A stretch of 64,000 nt of DNA from Trichobilharzia regenti (taxonomy: Eukaryota > Platyhelminthes > Trematoda > Strigeidida > Schistosomatidae), in assembly GCA_944472135.2 (NCBI GenBank), contig OX235262.1, positions 171,801,509 through 171,865,508 on the forward strand, written 5' to 3'. Of this stretch, positions 52,140 to 63,599 are shown one piece after another. Numbering within the stretch: the first letter of the stretch is position 1; each line of letters starts with the position of its first letter. The notes beneath the pieces are model-generated. The model saw only the letters and a list, made by a program, of their open reading frames with translations. It was not told where the DNA came from and did no database searches. Both the position numbers and the translations under genes were made by a program.

Positions 52140-53660
52140 CAGCCATGTTGTTAGGTGTTCATACGTGAGGGGTTGATTCGCGAAGAGCAAGCTGGGTTTC
52201 GTTCAGGTCGTGGATGCATTGACCCTTCGTCAGTTATTGGAACACCGCCACATGTATTGCAGGCCAACGATCGTTGTGTTTCTTGATATTAGGGCTGCCT
52301 TCAATTCGTTGGACGGAACTGTGCTCTGGAACTGTCTGTTAGAGAGAGAGGTGTATCTGAGAAATTTGTTAACATCTTGAAAACCCTATACAGAAACACC
52401 TCAGGTAGAGTGAGGGCATACAACCAACTATCATCACTGTTCCCAACCAACAGTGGGGTTAGATAGGGTTGCCCGATCTCTCCATTCCTCTTTAACTTTA
52501 CCATAGATGACATTCTGGAGTCAGCTCTGAAGGATGTGCGTGAAAGTGGTGTAGATCTGCTACTTGGAGATAGAATTTTTGACCTCGAGTATGTAGATGA
52601 TATCGTCTTACTGTGTAATAGCATGCAGGTTGCCCAAATCGCACTTAATCAATTGGCGATCAGTGTCTGTAAGTATGGTATGTGCTTTGCGCCGTCTAAG
52701 TGCAAAGTACTGTTACAAGATTGGCAGGAGTCTGTACCTACACTCACTCTTGCGGGTGAACCGCTTGAAGTTGTTGATAAGTTTGTGTACCTGGATAGTT
52801 GTGTGAGTGCTGGCGGAGGGGTGACGGATGAGATTTCCAACCGTATAATGAAGGCTAGGGTGGCATACATCGACTTGAGCCACCTATGGTGCCGTCGCGA
52901 TGTTAGTCTGGCTGTCAAAGGTCGGGTATACAATGCTTTGGTGGGGGCTGTCCTGCTCTACGCCTGTGAAACCTGGCCTCTCCGAGTAGGCTGAGGATGT
53001 GCGGCGACTCTGCTTGTTCGATCGTCGCTGTCTCCGCAGGATTGCTTGCGTTCGATGGCATCATCGCGTGAGTAATTCTGAAGTTCGGTGGCGTATGTTT
53101 GAACACAGTTGAGATCACCATTCATTGAGTATCGTCATCTGGAAACACCGGCTCCGGTGGCTTGGACATGTGCTGCGAATGTCATCCCAGAGGAGGCTTC
53201 CGTACAGGTCTCTGTTCGCTAGCCAGCCCTGGGACGGGATGGAAAGGGCGGAGGGGTGGTCAGTTCATGACGTGGCATCGTGAGATGAAGGATTTTTGTG
53301 CTAGATTAGCATCGGTTGATGTGTCAAGACTCCCTGGTTGGGGTCCACGATATAGCTGGAATCGATGGCTCGAAACGTTATCGGATATGGCCGAGAATCC
53401 CAGTGATCAATGGTGAACGCGTTGCAATTTCCTTCTTTCTCTACTTCCGGTTGATAGTTAACGAATACTGTTTGAACCTGTTAAGCATGATTGTTTTCCT
53501 TCAAGATGAAGTTCTTTATCCGTTCTCTACTTATATTTTTTTTACTTTTGATCTATGTTGTTTTATTATTATTGTGTGGCGCATCTTTCTTGGTCCCATA
53601 TTGTACCAATTTTTTTTCTGCGTTTAAATAAATGAATAATAATAAATAAATTAGACAATG
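52140..53660 (+). mobile_element. LINE family B, reverse transcriptase and C-terminus
   Basis: Longest family B copy. Broken frames give EEQAGFRSGRGCIDP, a SEKFVNILKTLYRNTSGRVR segment, GCPISPFLFNFTIDDILES, the catalytic LEYVDDIVLLCNS (YVDD) at about 52583, LAISVCKYGMCFAPSKCKVL, IMKARVAYIDLSHLWCRRDV and LLYACETWPLRV. A damaged WLGHVLRM-like region and GWGPRYSWNRW follow. The segment 52536-52994 is open for 152 codons; elsewhere there are stops. The 3' end is AAATAAATGAATAATAATAA at about 53626. RTE-like by general pattern, clade not certain. Confidence 0.8.
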
Positions 53661-53760
53661 TTCTCTTGGTTCGGCTTATATACTTGATTCCATGGGAGTA
53701 AGTGAACCGGCAAATACATAGTGAAGCTGTCACTACTGGAGTCTTATCTTTCACCTTTTG
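53640..53760 (-). mobile_element. PLE lineage-1 endonuclease start, minus strand
   Basis: LCICRFTYSHGIKYISRTKR in the minus frame at 53660-53735 aligns with MCIYQFTCSCGARYIGRSIR of the 50268 copy. The central glycine of YIG is Ser here and the cysteines are lost. Confidence 0.6.
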
Positions 53761-53764
53761 GTAA

Positions 53765-55135
53765 ATAAAGGCATGTGTGGAAAGGGTTTAAAGACGCACC
53801 CCTACACATTGTCTTTACAGGATTATTTAAAATAGTTTGTTTTAAAAGCACCGTTTAGAAAATGAGACAGCATGTTCCTAAGACTGCTTAGATTATTTCA
53901 GATAATTTTATGACTTTTCAATCAAACTTGGCGCTTAAACTAATTATTTCAGGAACATATATGTATTCCAGATGTTTTCTAAAATCCTCCCAGTCGTAAT
54001 TTTCAATTCTTTTTTAACCTGTTTATTCCCATTTGTAGAATCCTTCATGAAATAGGAAAATATTCATCTTGTAGTTTTCTGTCATATGAATACATCAGAA
54101 TATATATGACACATTTCATTATCAATAGCAATCACAATAGCTTTATTCTAAATAATGCTTATATAATGCGCAGAATTTTCAGAGGATTTTATTGCATAGT
54201 ATTTTCTCTTCGTCCAGGATCTTCAAATAACAGCTGAATTTACAGTAAATACTGTGACACACTTCTATCTAGCCTGAAGCTCAAACCAATCCAGTATGAT
54301 ATCTCTTCCTTTTATTCTTCGAGAAATTCACGACATTTGGTTGAATACTAGTTGTGAAAAGTTCAGGAGTACATTTTAGTGAATCAAGCACACCACTCAG
54401 GAACGGTCATCTCATTTATTGGGATAAGCTGTCATCGAGGACAATGCTTTTTCTTATATTGCTTAGAAACCTGCAAAACTGAAGGTTTTGAATGTTTCAG
54501 ACACTCGTCAGAGTAAACAAAACAGTTAGAGGTCACATTTTACTAGACTTAAACACACCGAATAAGAGGAATTATAGGCAATACACTGATGGAGGTTTAT
54601 TGGTAGCTCAGGTTGTAAACAGGCCGCCAAGGCTACCTAGTTAACTTAGTGTCCTATGAGTAAAAGCTAGTTTCCCATTCTTTTTTGCTATAATTCTAAT
54701 TGAATTTCCTCAAAAGACTAAATTGCTAATTCAAAGAAAGTGTGTTCATCAACTTATATTTAGAAAATGATGACTTAATCTTCTTACATTGCTCGTGAGT
54801 ACAAATAATTTTAACTACTTACTATTTATGAGTAGTTCAAACAATTCTAATGAAAAAATGTTTATGCATCACTTTTGAAAACTTCACCGTACATTCTGCC
54901 TACGGGTTATTTACGCCTAAATATGATCTCTCATTGCTCTTATGGATTCGTAATACTTATTTGTAATTTTAATTCTCAATGACTCAGTCCAATTACACAG
55001 AAGAACAACCCACAGAGAATAGAAGTTAGGAATTTGTATTCGACAGAATTATGTGAACTGGATTTATGCAATAAATCTCAACAAATATCAACGAACATTT
55101 AAACAATACAGTTGTTAATTCTTTTCCTGTCTCTC
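53765..55135. other. No recognised feature
   Basis: AT-rich, no repeats from the listed families recognised and no substantial coding frame. Confidence 0.55.
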
Positions 55136-55138
55136 ACT

Positions 55139-55355
55139 GTGCGTCGGTGGCACAGTGGTTAGGACTCTCGCCGACCATGCACATGGTCCGAGGTTCGATC
55201 CCCCGCCGACGCACACCTGATATCTATGGTCGGCCTGCAAAATTTGGGCTACCGATATCCATGCTGAGAATTCCATACTTGTACCAAAAATACAGTGTGG
55301 AATCAAGCTGTAAATCAAAAAAATAAAAAAATAAAAAAAAATAAAAAAATAAAAT
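55139..55355 (+). mobile_element. tRNA-headed SINE, family 2, with long A-rich tail
   Basis: Head GTGCGTCGGTGGCACAGTGG, B-box GGTTCGATCCCC at 55192-55203, body with GATATCTATGGTCGGCCTGC and GGCTACCGATATCCATGCTG, end GTGTGGAATCAAGCTG. The tail of AAAATAA units (55316-55353) is longer than in the 42340 copy. The internal promoter looks complete. Probably the youngest of its family here. Confidence 0.88.
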
Positions 55356-55734
55356 TTTGTGTCCAGCTTTATTCTGTTTACCGATAGCAAGTAGTATTAG
55401 TTATATTAGTTGCTTCATAACCATATTTTTTGTTTGCTAATGAACTCACTTAATGCTAACTCACTTAATGTATTAATATTCCATTTGATGTATAATAATT
55501 ATTTGCTTATAGTTTATTTATTTATTTATTGAACACTGTTTATTCAAATCAATTTATTTCTTGTCTTCATTTCGTGCGCTGTTTAATCCACAGCTTTACT
55601 ATTTTTCTTATTGACATACATTGACTTATTATTTGACAGCGTTTAGCCACAGATTCCTCACAATTTGAAGTTTATCTGTTTCACTTCATTATTTAGATAT
55701 GATAGAGAAGATTTGTAGCTCAGGTGGATGATTT

Positions 55735-56478
55735 TGATGTGGTTTTGTTCTCTGAGCCGGATGGTTAGTTTGCGAAGCTTTCATCACCTTACTGGATGAC
55801 ATCTTCAGCGGATACTTCAATTTGAAGTGAGCCTTTAGATTTCTCCACGAGTTTATTAATCATCTCTCCTGGTGACCTTGGACGTGATTGGTTGTTTGTG
55901 TGTGTTTTCCCACCTTCTAGGTTACTTGTATTGGAACTGATTGTTTCTTTGACTTGAACTTTGACCCTTTGTGTGTGAAGTGGACGTCCCCTTCGTCTTC
56001 GTATCCACGATCATAAGCTAGCCGTCAAAAGACATGATATCCACTCCCTCATATCACTACACACAGACAACCGCGGACATCAATTCGACTGGGACAACGT
56101 TCAAATATTAGACAAAGGAAATAACAAGAATGCTAGGGAATTTTTAGAAGCTTGTTATTCCAGTGAATCATCAGTCAATAGACACATCGAGATAGACAAA
56201 ATTTATCAACCAATAAGAAAGAAACTTCACACACAAAGGGTCAAAGTTCAAGTCAAAGAAACAATCAGTTCCAATACAAGTAACCTAGAAGGTGGGAAAA
56301 CACACACAAACAACCAATCACGTGCAAGGTCACCAGGAGAGATGATTAATAAACTCGTGGAGAAATCTAAAGGCTCACTTCAGTAAATTGAAGTATCCGC
56401 TGAAGATGTCATCCAGTAAGGTGATGAAAGCTTCGCAAACTAACCATCCGGCTCAGAGAACAAAACCACATCACATCA
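55735..56478. repeat. Inverted repeat around a third PLE lineage (PLE3)
   Basis: The left arm (55735-55980) is the reverse complement of the right arm (56225-56478), with a 3-bp indel and a few substitutions. The spacer 55981-56224 and the first part of the right arm encode a PLE C-terminus on the plus strand: RIHDHKLAVKRHDIHSLIS, WDNVQILDKGNNKNAREF, LEACYSSESSVNRHIEIDKI. It is unlike lineages 1 and 2. Each arm holds a hammerhead candidate with 3' ends outward. Confidence 0.8.
56394..56440 (+). other. Hammerhead candidate in PLE3 3' region (mirror copy in left arm)
   Basis: CTGAAGA at 56400-56406 and GAAA at 56425-56428 flank a helix GTCATCC/GGTGAT with loop AGTAA (six pairs, one bulged T). 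Helix III would be minimal and helix I is poorly paired. The mirror copy in the left arm has the same bases. The core strings and helix II support it; the other two helices do not. Confidence 0.4.
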
Positions 56479-56741
56479 TTATTTTTTATGTATTATACAG
56501 TGTTGTATTAAAGAAAAATCCTGTGTTTTTGAATTTTTCGGGTCACTCAACGTGTGCTTCTACTAATCGACTGGATTATCGCTGCAGATTTTTTCGGAAA
56601 AATCTACAACAATAATAAAAATTTTCGATCACATCAGGGTTACTCATTACGGACACGTTTAATAAGTTATCTCGATGTCATAATAAAATCATAATTAAGA
56701 CAAGATCAAGAATGTGATCGGGTTACCGAATGTCAGCTGTT

Positions 56742-57865
56742 TATTATATTATTATTCCCTTGGGTTCCGAATGGAACATAGGGCTTCAACAACGCATCTC
56801 TAATTTTTTCTGTTGTCTGTCATCCTCTTCCACTGGCTGGCTCCAAGACTGCCCATAATATCTCATCTCCTCCTCCTCCTCCTCCTCACCACACAATTTC
56901 CTCCATCTCACCCTGAAACTGACGACCCAGTCGTCGCTTCCCATAAGGATTCCACTCGAGCGATAGCCTGGATTGAGCGCGATGTCATTGGACAGCCTCC
57001 TCAATGTATGCCCGATCCACCTCCATTTTCTCCTACATATTTGTTGAGAGATCAGCTCTTGGTTGGTTTGTTACCCAGTCAGAGTTTTTTGTTGCTAATT
57101 CTTGCCAGCTGACTGGCTGGCCATTTGATCTCCAGTATGGAACCAGCCAGCGAAGGTGACAGCTGTTCACAAAAGTCTGGGAATCCTTTTCGTGACATAC
57201 TGGCCAAGTTTCTGACCCGCATAGATGGGCCGACTTCATGTTTTTGTAGAAAATCTAAATCTTGTTGTTTTTGTTGGCTGAGTGCAGAAGATTCCCATAT
57301 TGGTTTCAGGTTGATGAAGGCGTATCTTGCCTTTCCACTTCTGCCTAGCTCTGACATCTTCGTCCGTGGTTGAAACGATGCTTCTTGGCCAGATAAGTGA
57401 AGGAGGTAACCTCTGTTAAATCTCTCCCACTGATGGTGGTAGGTGCTGGTTGTTGTTGTTGTTGTTGTTGTTGCGGGTCGTTGGTTATCTTCATTACCTC
57501 TGTCTTCTCTTTGTCCCTCTGCACTCCAGTCTTCTCTGTCTGCCTCTTCAGCTAGTTTTCGCCTGTAAGTCTTCGAGTGTGTGTGTGTGTGGCATTAGAC
57601 ATAAATCATCTATGCGCAAAATCAAAATCTTCTAGAGTTTTCTTATAGGTCAGTGCAGCGTATTCCTATTTCCTCACTCCCTGTCCACAGTCTGATGCAT
57701 AATCCAGGCCACCATAATTAGGGAATATCCTTGATGATAATAGGCAGCCAGCTTGTCTTACTCCTGTATGCACATCGAACGCCTCACTGAGTTTTCTCTT
57801 GTCGATCACCTGACAGAAACCTGCCTAAGAAGTGAACTATTTTGTCAATAAATTCAGTGAATCGA
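56742..57865 (-). mobile_element. RTE-like LINE (family A), 3' half, minus strand
   Basis: The tail TATTATATTATTATTCCCTT and the block GGGTTCCGAATGGAACATAG lie at 56742-56781. Minus frames give a GRSGKARYAFINLKPIWESS segment (57290-57340) and C-terminal parts, plus an upstream stretch parallel to 3900-4080. Simple repeats (CTC)n at 56868-56886 and (GTT)n at 57448-57472 are inside it. Inactive. Confidence 0.75.
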
Positions 57866-58555
57866 CAGCGGTGATCTCTCTGTAGTGAACTTTAATTGGA
57901 TATAGGTTTTCAAGATTTAACTGTCAGAAGGCTTTGAAACTAATTTTTCAACTAATCAGCATTCAGCAGTAGTGCCAACTTGTTATCTCGCAATAACTCA
58001 TTATTTATCTCTGATTGGAATTAAATTGAAGTATCTCATCACTCAACTTGAATGCTCTTTATTGCTCCTTTGACTGATAGATTTCTCTCAACACATTTTG
58101 ACTACAATCTAGTGATAAATACGCATGCATAAACCACTTCAACAAGGAGTCACTTGTGGTCTGCATAGTTTAGCTTTAGAGCATCTAGTTGATGTCCTGT
58201 GTAAAGGTGTGAGTCACAAGATGTGAAGATGCTTTTCTCCTGAAGGACAACAAGTATTACAACTCAATTTCAGGGTTTTTCTTACGTTTGACTATTAATA
58301 ATACATTATGAAGAGTGTCACAAAAGTAAAATGCTCTCAGATTTTAATTTTGATGAAGTGATATTCAATTATTTAAACGAAATACCCTTAACTTCTTTTT
58401 CATTGTGTTTATAACTAAATTCTCGTGTACAGTGTTATGTTTATGTATATCGAATATTCTAGAATAATCGCCATTAACAATATTGGTGTTTTTTTTAAAT
58501 AATATCGATTTATACACAAGGATAGCAAAGAAAAAGACAAGAAAGAAAAGCATCC
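57866..58555. other. No recognised feature
   Basis: AT-rich; no supported ORF or repeat. Confidence 0.5.
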
Positions 58556-58559
58556 GACT

Positions 58560-59060
58560 GTAGAGAAGAAGAAAGTGTTTATTTGTCTCCCATTCAAAGG
58601 AGATGCAGTGTCACAAAAGATTGAAAAAAGACTGAAAGGTGCAATAAAAAGAAGTTTCACGGCAGCTGAACTTATAACAGTATACAGCACCACTCCTTCT
58701 TTAATCCACTCAAAACTGGATAAATACCCTGATGATGTCACCTTCAACTGCGCTTATGAATTTACGTACACTTGCGGGAACAAGTACATTAGAAGGACAG
58801 AAAGAAGGGCTTCTATCTGGTTTTCTGACATATTCCAAGAAACCTGTGCCTAAAAGGAAGCAAATATTCCCAGAGTGCAATTACAAGACACATTGTTGAT
58901 ACCGGAGATCTCGTAGGGATTTCTAAATCCTTCAAAATATTAAACAGACGAAGGACAGCAAATTTACTACGATTTGCCGAGGCGATCGCAATCAAACGAT
59001 TTAAACCAGACTTATGCATACAAGGAGAGAGTGTGATTAACCTCTCTCTCCCTTGGTAAC
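58560..59060 (+). mobile_element. PLE lineage-1-like endonuclease fragment
   Basis: The frame 58575-58853 has LPFKGDAVSQKIEKRLKGAI, SFTAAELITVYSTTPSLI and AYEFTYTCGNKYIRRTERRA, a GIY-YIG start with YIR for YIG. The rest continues in other frames (a LLRFAEAIAIKRFKPDLCI-type end near 58960-59020). Closest to the fragments at 2300 and 47100, perhaps a sublineage. Confidence 0.7.
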
Positions 59061-59064
59061 TGGA

Positions 59065-59795
59065 TTTTGATTTTGATTACAATTAGTCATCTAATTTAGT
59101 GATCTCAACTCACTGAACAAATCTTAATCTTATAAACTGTAACCGCTCTTGTTTTTTGAGTTGCTATATGAACCTACAAGCTAACACTGTTCTGTTAGTC
59201 AATTGTTTTCTGTCCTACCCCTCCGCCTTCTTTTCAACTTTGAAAACGTATAAATTGATGATGAAAACTTAAACTAAAAATATTGTAATGCTTTCATTTT
59301 GGATGCGTCAATTTTATAGTATCTCTTCTCTACTACCACTTAAACATTAAAGTATGTTATTATCAATTATAGCACCATTGTAATTTCAGGTAGTCTGCAG
59401 CTGATGAGAACCTGTGAAATAGAATGATATCATTTTATACTGTAAATTTCGTCTTCCTTTCTTTATCGAAATTTACCAAGGGAACCAAATGTATGAAATA
59501 TCGATTTTCATTGATTTAAAATGCCCTTTAACATTTTTTTCCAAAAGAATAATTACGGAACAAAGAATATTCTTTTTTACAAGACCTTCATCATCAGGTT
59601 CTACATTTATATGCATCCATAATTGTGAATGAATGAATTAGTGTTATTAACAGCATTAATGTTGTTTAAATAACATCGAATCAATAATGATAGTAATAAT
59701 AACAATATTAATGGATTACAGTTCGATAGCATCAACAACATAACAATAACAGAGAAATTAGGAAAAATAATAACAACACACAATTCATGAATTTC
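59065..59795. other. No recognised feature
   Basis: AT-rich sequence after the PLE fragment; may include its 3' untranslated part. Confidence 0.45.
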
Positions 59796-59799
59796 TAGA

Positions 59800-60905
59800 C
59801 TCTACTGAAGGCCAGTCAGGTCAGTAGGGCAGTGGCTGACTGGACTTGCTTCCTCTGCACACAGAGCACTAGTTGTTTAAGGTGAATCTGTATAACCTCT
59901 GCTGTATGGAGTATGCGGTACCTAGATGTTTTTCGCAATTTGTTTGAAACCCAGTAGACGAAAGAAAAGGATTCTTCAATGGTGACTTTGTGACAGGTTT
60001 GGACCAGGTAGTCTATTATCATGCTGTTGATGCTTCTCACTACAGCTTTATTTAACTACACTATCGGATGTTCCCGTGGACGACAGATTAATTTACTAAA
60101 GCAACTGCCAATCCAGTCATAAAAGTGGACATCTTCAACACAGGTAGATGTTACAGAGAGAGAGCATGAAAAATCAAGTTCCTAGAGCAACGGCTAAAAT
60201 AACTCACTCTACAAGTTCAGTTGAATTGAGAGACAATTGAAAGTGGCTAGTATTGTCTAGGCACTTCATCTTCCAATTAGGGAATCACCATCGGTTGTGT
60301 AGAAAATAAGACTTGTAGTTTGCCAGCACTAAAAGTTTTTTGAACTGATTTTCTTAACTTCTTCGTAATTATTTCGCTAAGTATACTGCCATTGAATTGC
60401 AGTCGAATGTATAAAGGCTTCGTGTTTACGGATAGTGAATAGTCCTTATCTGCATTCTTTGTCATGTGTTTCTTGATAAATTTTTCGGGATGGCTATTCT
60501 CAATCAAGATATCATATAAAATGCTTAATTCATCTTCATTTACCTCTTTTGAGCATATACCTCTAACCCTGTGGCTGAGGGTTCTTACTAAATTTACTTT
60601 GTATTCAACGGGAACGAAGCTGTGAAAATGTGTTCAGTGTCCTGTCTATGAACTTTTTCTATGTAAATTTCTTTTTATGCTACCATCTGGTTTTCTTGTA
60701 AGAAGGACACCCAGGAAGGCAAGTCTATTTTAGGATTCCTGTAAGCCCGTGAATTTCACAGCAGAATGTACTTCATTGAATTCAGTAATTATTGTACTCC
60801 TAGTTTAATCATTATCACAAAAAATAGAAGTGTCATCTATATACCGGCAATAAAATGACAACTTTCTGATAAGGTTGTTCAGAGATATCAAATTGAGAAA
60901 TTTCC
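59800..60905 (-). mobile_element. PLE lineage-1-like element, polymerase end and endonuclease, minus strand
   Basis: Read leftward from 60905: SFYCRYIDDTSIFCDND with the catalytic YIDD (about 60850), LTRKPDGSIKRNLHRKS, an HFHSFVPVEYKVNLVRTL segment, LIENSHPEKFIKKHM (60480) and FNGSILSEIITKKLRKSVQK (60375). The endonuclease C-terminal part is SINSMIIDYLVQTCH and RYRILHTAEVIQIHLKQLVL. The YIG region (60050-60270) is broken. The polymerase palm is rarely kept in this window. Confidence 0.75.
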
Positions 60906-61890
60906 ACAACAAATTGAGGATCACTAAAACCCTGATGGCCAAGGTAAGTAAAGCATCTGAAGCAACCAACTTCTTTTGGATACATAAGTTAGGTTTCTTA
61001 ATGTGGTTCTCAACAGCCTTAGCAATATGTAGTAGATGAGCTCTTAAAGTGAAGTTAAAATTAGTTGGCATTCGGTAGATGACTTTGAAAGCCTCATTAG
61101 CAGCAATGAGATGAGATAGTATAGAACTATGAATGGATTTTCTTTGTCCTTTACTTGGCTACTCAGGACAATGTTCGGAAATCAGATAACTAACATGTCT
61201 AATTGTATTCCCTATTTAACTGCCTCTACTGGAGCAGTCAAAATGATAGATACACATTGAAGAGGCGAAATCGAACGGTTTATTCTTACTTTCGTAAAGT
61301 AGATTAGGGGTGATTTAGAAGAGACAAAGTACTTCAGCGGCAATGAAAACTCTTTTTACGCATTCATTAAGCGCTGTATTACCATTCCACTGATGTTGTC
61401 ATGGAGGAACTGAAGTTTTAGGAATAAAGCCTTTTTCGGAACTGTTGGTACTTTCACCCGTCTTGACTTGACCGTTCTCATTCAACAATTCTTTAATAAT
61501 ATTAAACTCTTCATTCAAATACATTCATCAGAGCAGATTGTTCTTGGTTTGTGGATCAAGCATTTTATTAGATTGCGTTTGTATTTCAAAGTCACGAAGC
61601 TGTTAAAAATGAGTATACTGACCAAATGATGTGGGTAGGTTTTTCTATATACACTTCTTTTTATTGTGCTATCCTCTTCTCTAGTCATAAGGATATCTGG
61701 CTTTGAAATGCTACAGTCTTTTTCTTTCTTGATGGTAAAATTTATTGCAGGATTAACATCGCTAAAGTTGTCAACAAGGGTGTTCTTTGATTCACCCTCA
61801 TTTTATTCATAATCAAAAATGTATCATTCATGTACAGACAGTAGGATTCTGTTTCATCAATCATACCTTTCAAAGGCACGTTCTCTAGTT
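60906..61890 (-). mobile_element. Second PLE lineage-1-like copy, in tandem with the first, minus strand
   Basis: From 61890 leftward: a degraded catalytic box (CLYMNDTFLIMNK), thumb segments, an endonuclease remnant near 61250, then NFNFTLRAHLLHIAKAVENH and KKPNLCIQKKLVASDALLT (61060-60950). It runs without any terminal region into the polymerase part of the next copy. Many stops. Confidence 0.68.
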
Positions 61891-61901
61891 TTTGATAGTA
61901 G

Positions 61902-62200
61902 GTTTGTAAGGATTAGATGTGTTTTGACGAGTTGATCACGGAGTGAGATCACTTAAAGAACCATTGAAAACCAACAGGGAGTACTGGAGAGTTGTTTTAT
62001 CAGCCTAGTTTGGGAATCATCGGTAGTACACACCCACCATAGGGGCTCGAATCCAGAACCTTCCGGTTACAAGGACAGCAAGCTCGTATACCATTCCACC
62101 ACTGGGACCCGATTCAGTGGCCAGTCCGTGAATTCTAACCTCTACAAATTCGTGATTTAGTGCGACTTGCACCAACCAATGTGTCATCGGTGGGATATCC
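61902..62200 (-). mobile_element. SMalpha-like repeat, minus strand, ribozyme decayed
   Basis: B-box complement GGCTCGAATCC at 62044-62054, tRNA-like region near 62095, and a ribozyme region at 61980-62035 reading CCGATGA and AAAA on the minus strand, both core strings damaged. The tail TTTGTAAGGATTAGATGTG at 61902 is repeated near 62321, so a second partial tail lies there. Confidence 0.65.
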
Positions 62201-62430
62201 ATCCTCACATTTGACATTTGGATGGACCTCACTGGTCATGAATTCTCTCCAGAACTCCAGGAAACTCTGTCCTGTAGAAAGTCACTAGCGAGCATCAGCT
62301 TAATTTTCATTAGTTGGTTTGTAAGGATTAGATTTACTTTGACGAGTAGGAGAATGTTAGCTAGAATGGGTTCTTGGGGTAACCCCTTTGCCATACTATC
62401 AATCTGTCTGTATTGTTTGTGCATATATGT

Positions 62431-62433
<3 letters not shown>

Positions 62434-62505
<72 letters not shown>
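62434..62505. repeat. (TA)n microsatellite, about 72 bp
   Basis: Uninterrupted alternating TA. The long Tyr-Ile ORFs across it are artefacts of the repeat. Confidence 0.97.
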
Positions 62506-62508
<3 letters not shown>

Positions 62509-62875
62509 TACATGAAATAGTAAAAATAACAGAACCGCAAAAACTGACAGTGAGTATAGAATATACGGAATAATAAATAAAAAAAATAAAACAAGCAACA
62601 AAAGTGAATAACTGCTTTATTAACCTCACTTTTGCTTGTTTCAGATTCATAACGAGAAATTAATGTTTCCTATAAATAATATAACAAGTAATATATGTGT
62701 ATATGTAGTAATAACTCTTGTTCTAATTTGAGGTTTATTTAGTGATTTAAAAAGGTTTATATATCCTCTTTTCCGACATTTGTCTCTTCACACACAACCT
62801 GTGCTAAATATTGGTATGGTTGAGTATGTTTATACTTTGCTATACGAGCACAAATTATCATAAAATCATATTTTT
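62506..62875. other. No recognised feature
   Basis: AT-rich sequence between the microsatellite and the PLE pieces. Confidence 0.5.
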
Positions 62876-62879
62876 TGGT

Positions 62880-63545
62880 TTTACCTCCGAGAAGATACAA
62901 GGAAAACGTTTCGAGCACAGAGGATGTTCAGTATTAGACAAAGTGACTTCAGCCATTATGGACAAAATTTGTTTTGATAAATTCTCACAGTGTTGTTGTT
63001 ATACAGTAATATTTACTGATGCCACCACGTTTCGAGCACAATTTATCGCTGCTCATAATCATCACATCAAGACACTCAACCACACAACTTTCCAATTTCG
63101 TTTATATCACTCCACTATTTCTCATCTCTTGATTTGAATGGCAGTAACATTTTCCATATTTCCGATATGAGTGATGAGTCATTCCTATTGCATGTGTTCG
63201 ATGTAGGCTCACTCGATGAACGAGGATTCAGTAATCAACCTCTCCCTATCTCCACCTACCTAGGTTACTTCTTAGAGTTGGAACCCTCTCCCACCCACCC
63301 TATTGTGTGGTTGTGTGTTGATGCATGCATGCAGTGCAATCACTGAGCTGTTTTCTAAATTGATTATCTTCTTGGGTGAGGTCAACCATTCTTACCTTAG
63401 CCACGAAACTCTTATGTTCCGACAATCTGACTACCACTGACCTACTAGTTTGGCCTACGTAGTTGACCTAACTCACAATCATTGCAAGGTATTTTGTAAA
63501 TTGTATTACTTTGTCTAGCTGGGTCATATGGGTCTTTTAGCCTAC
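62880..63545 (-). mobile_element. PLE lineage-2 C-terminus and terminus, minus strand
   Basis: Minus strand from 63545: a CNDCEL-like remnant near 63480, THNHTIGWVGEGSNSKK at about 63260-63320 and LLNPRSSSEPTSNTCNRND further on, then the 3' terminus. The terminus has a GAGCA/TGCTC hairpin before GAAAC near 63035 and an edge CCATTATGG near 62960. Parallel to the copies at 925 and 6735. Confidence 0.72.
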
Positions 63546-63599
63546 AGAGCTTGTTCCTGAGTGAGTTTATATGTGGCAGAGTATAATTCCACTATACTT

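Noticed and set aside
62236..62650. Long ORFs rich in Tyr and Ile on both strands
   Set aside because: They are translations of the (TA)n microsatellite.
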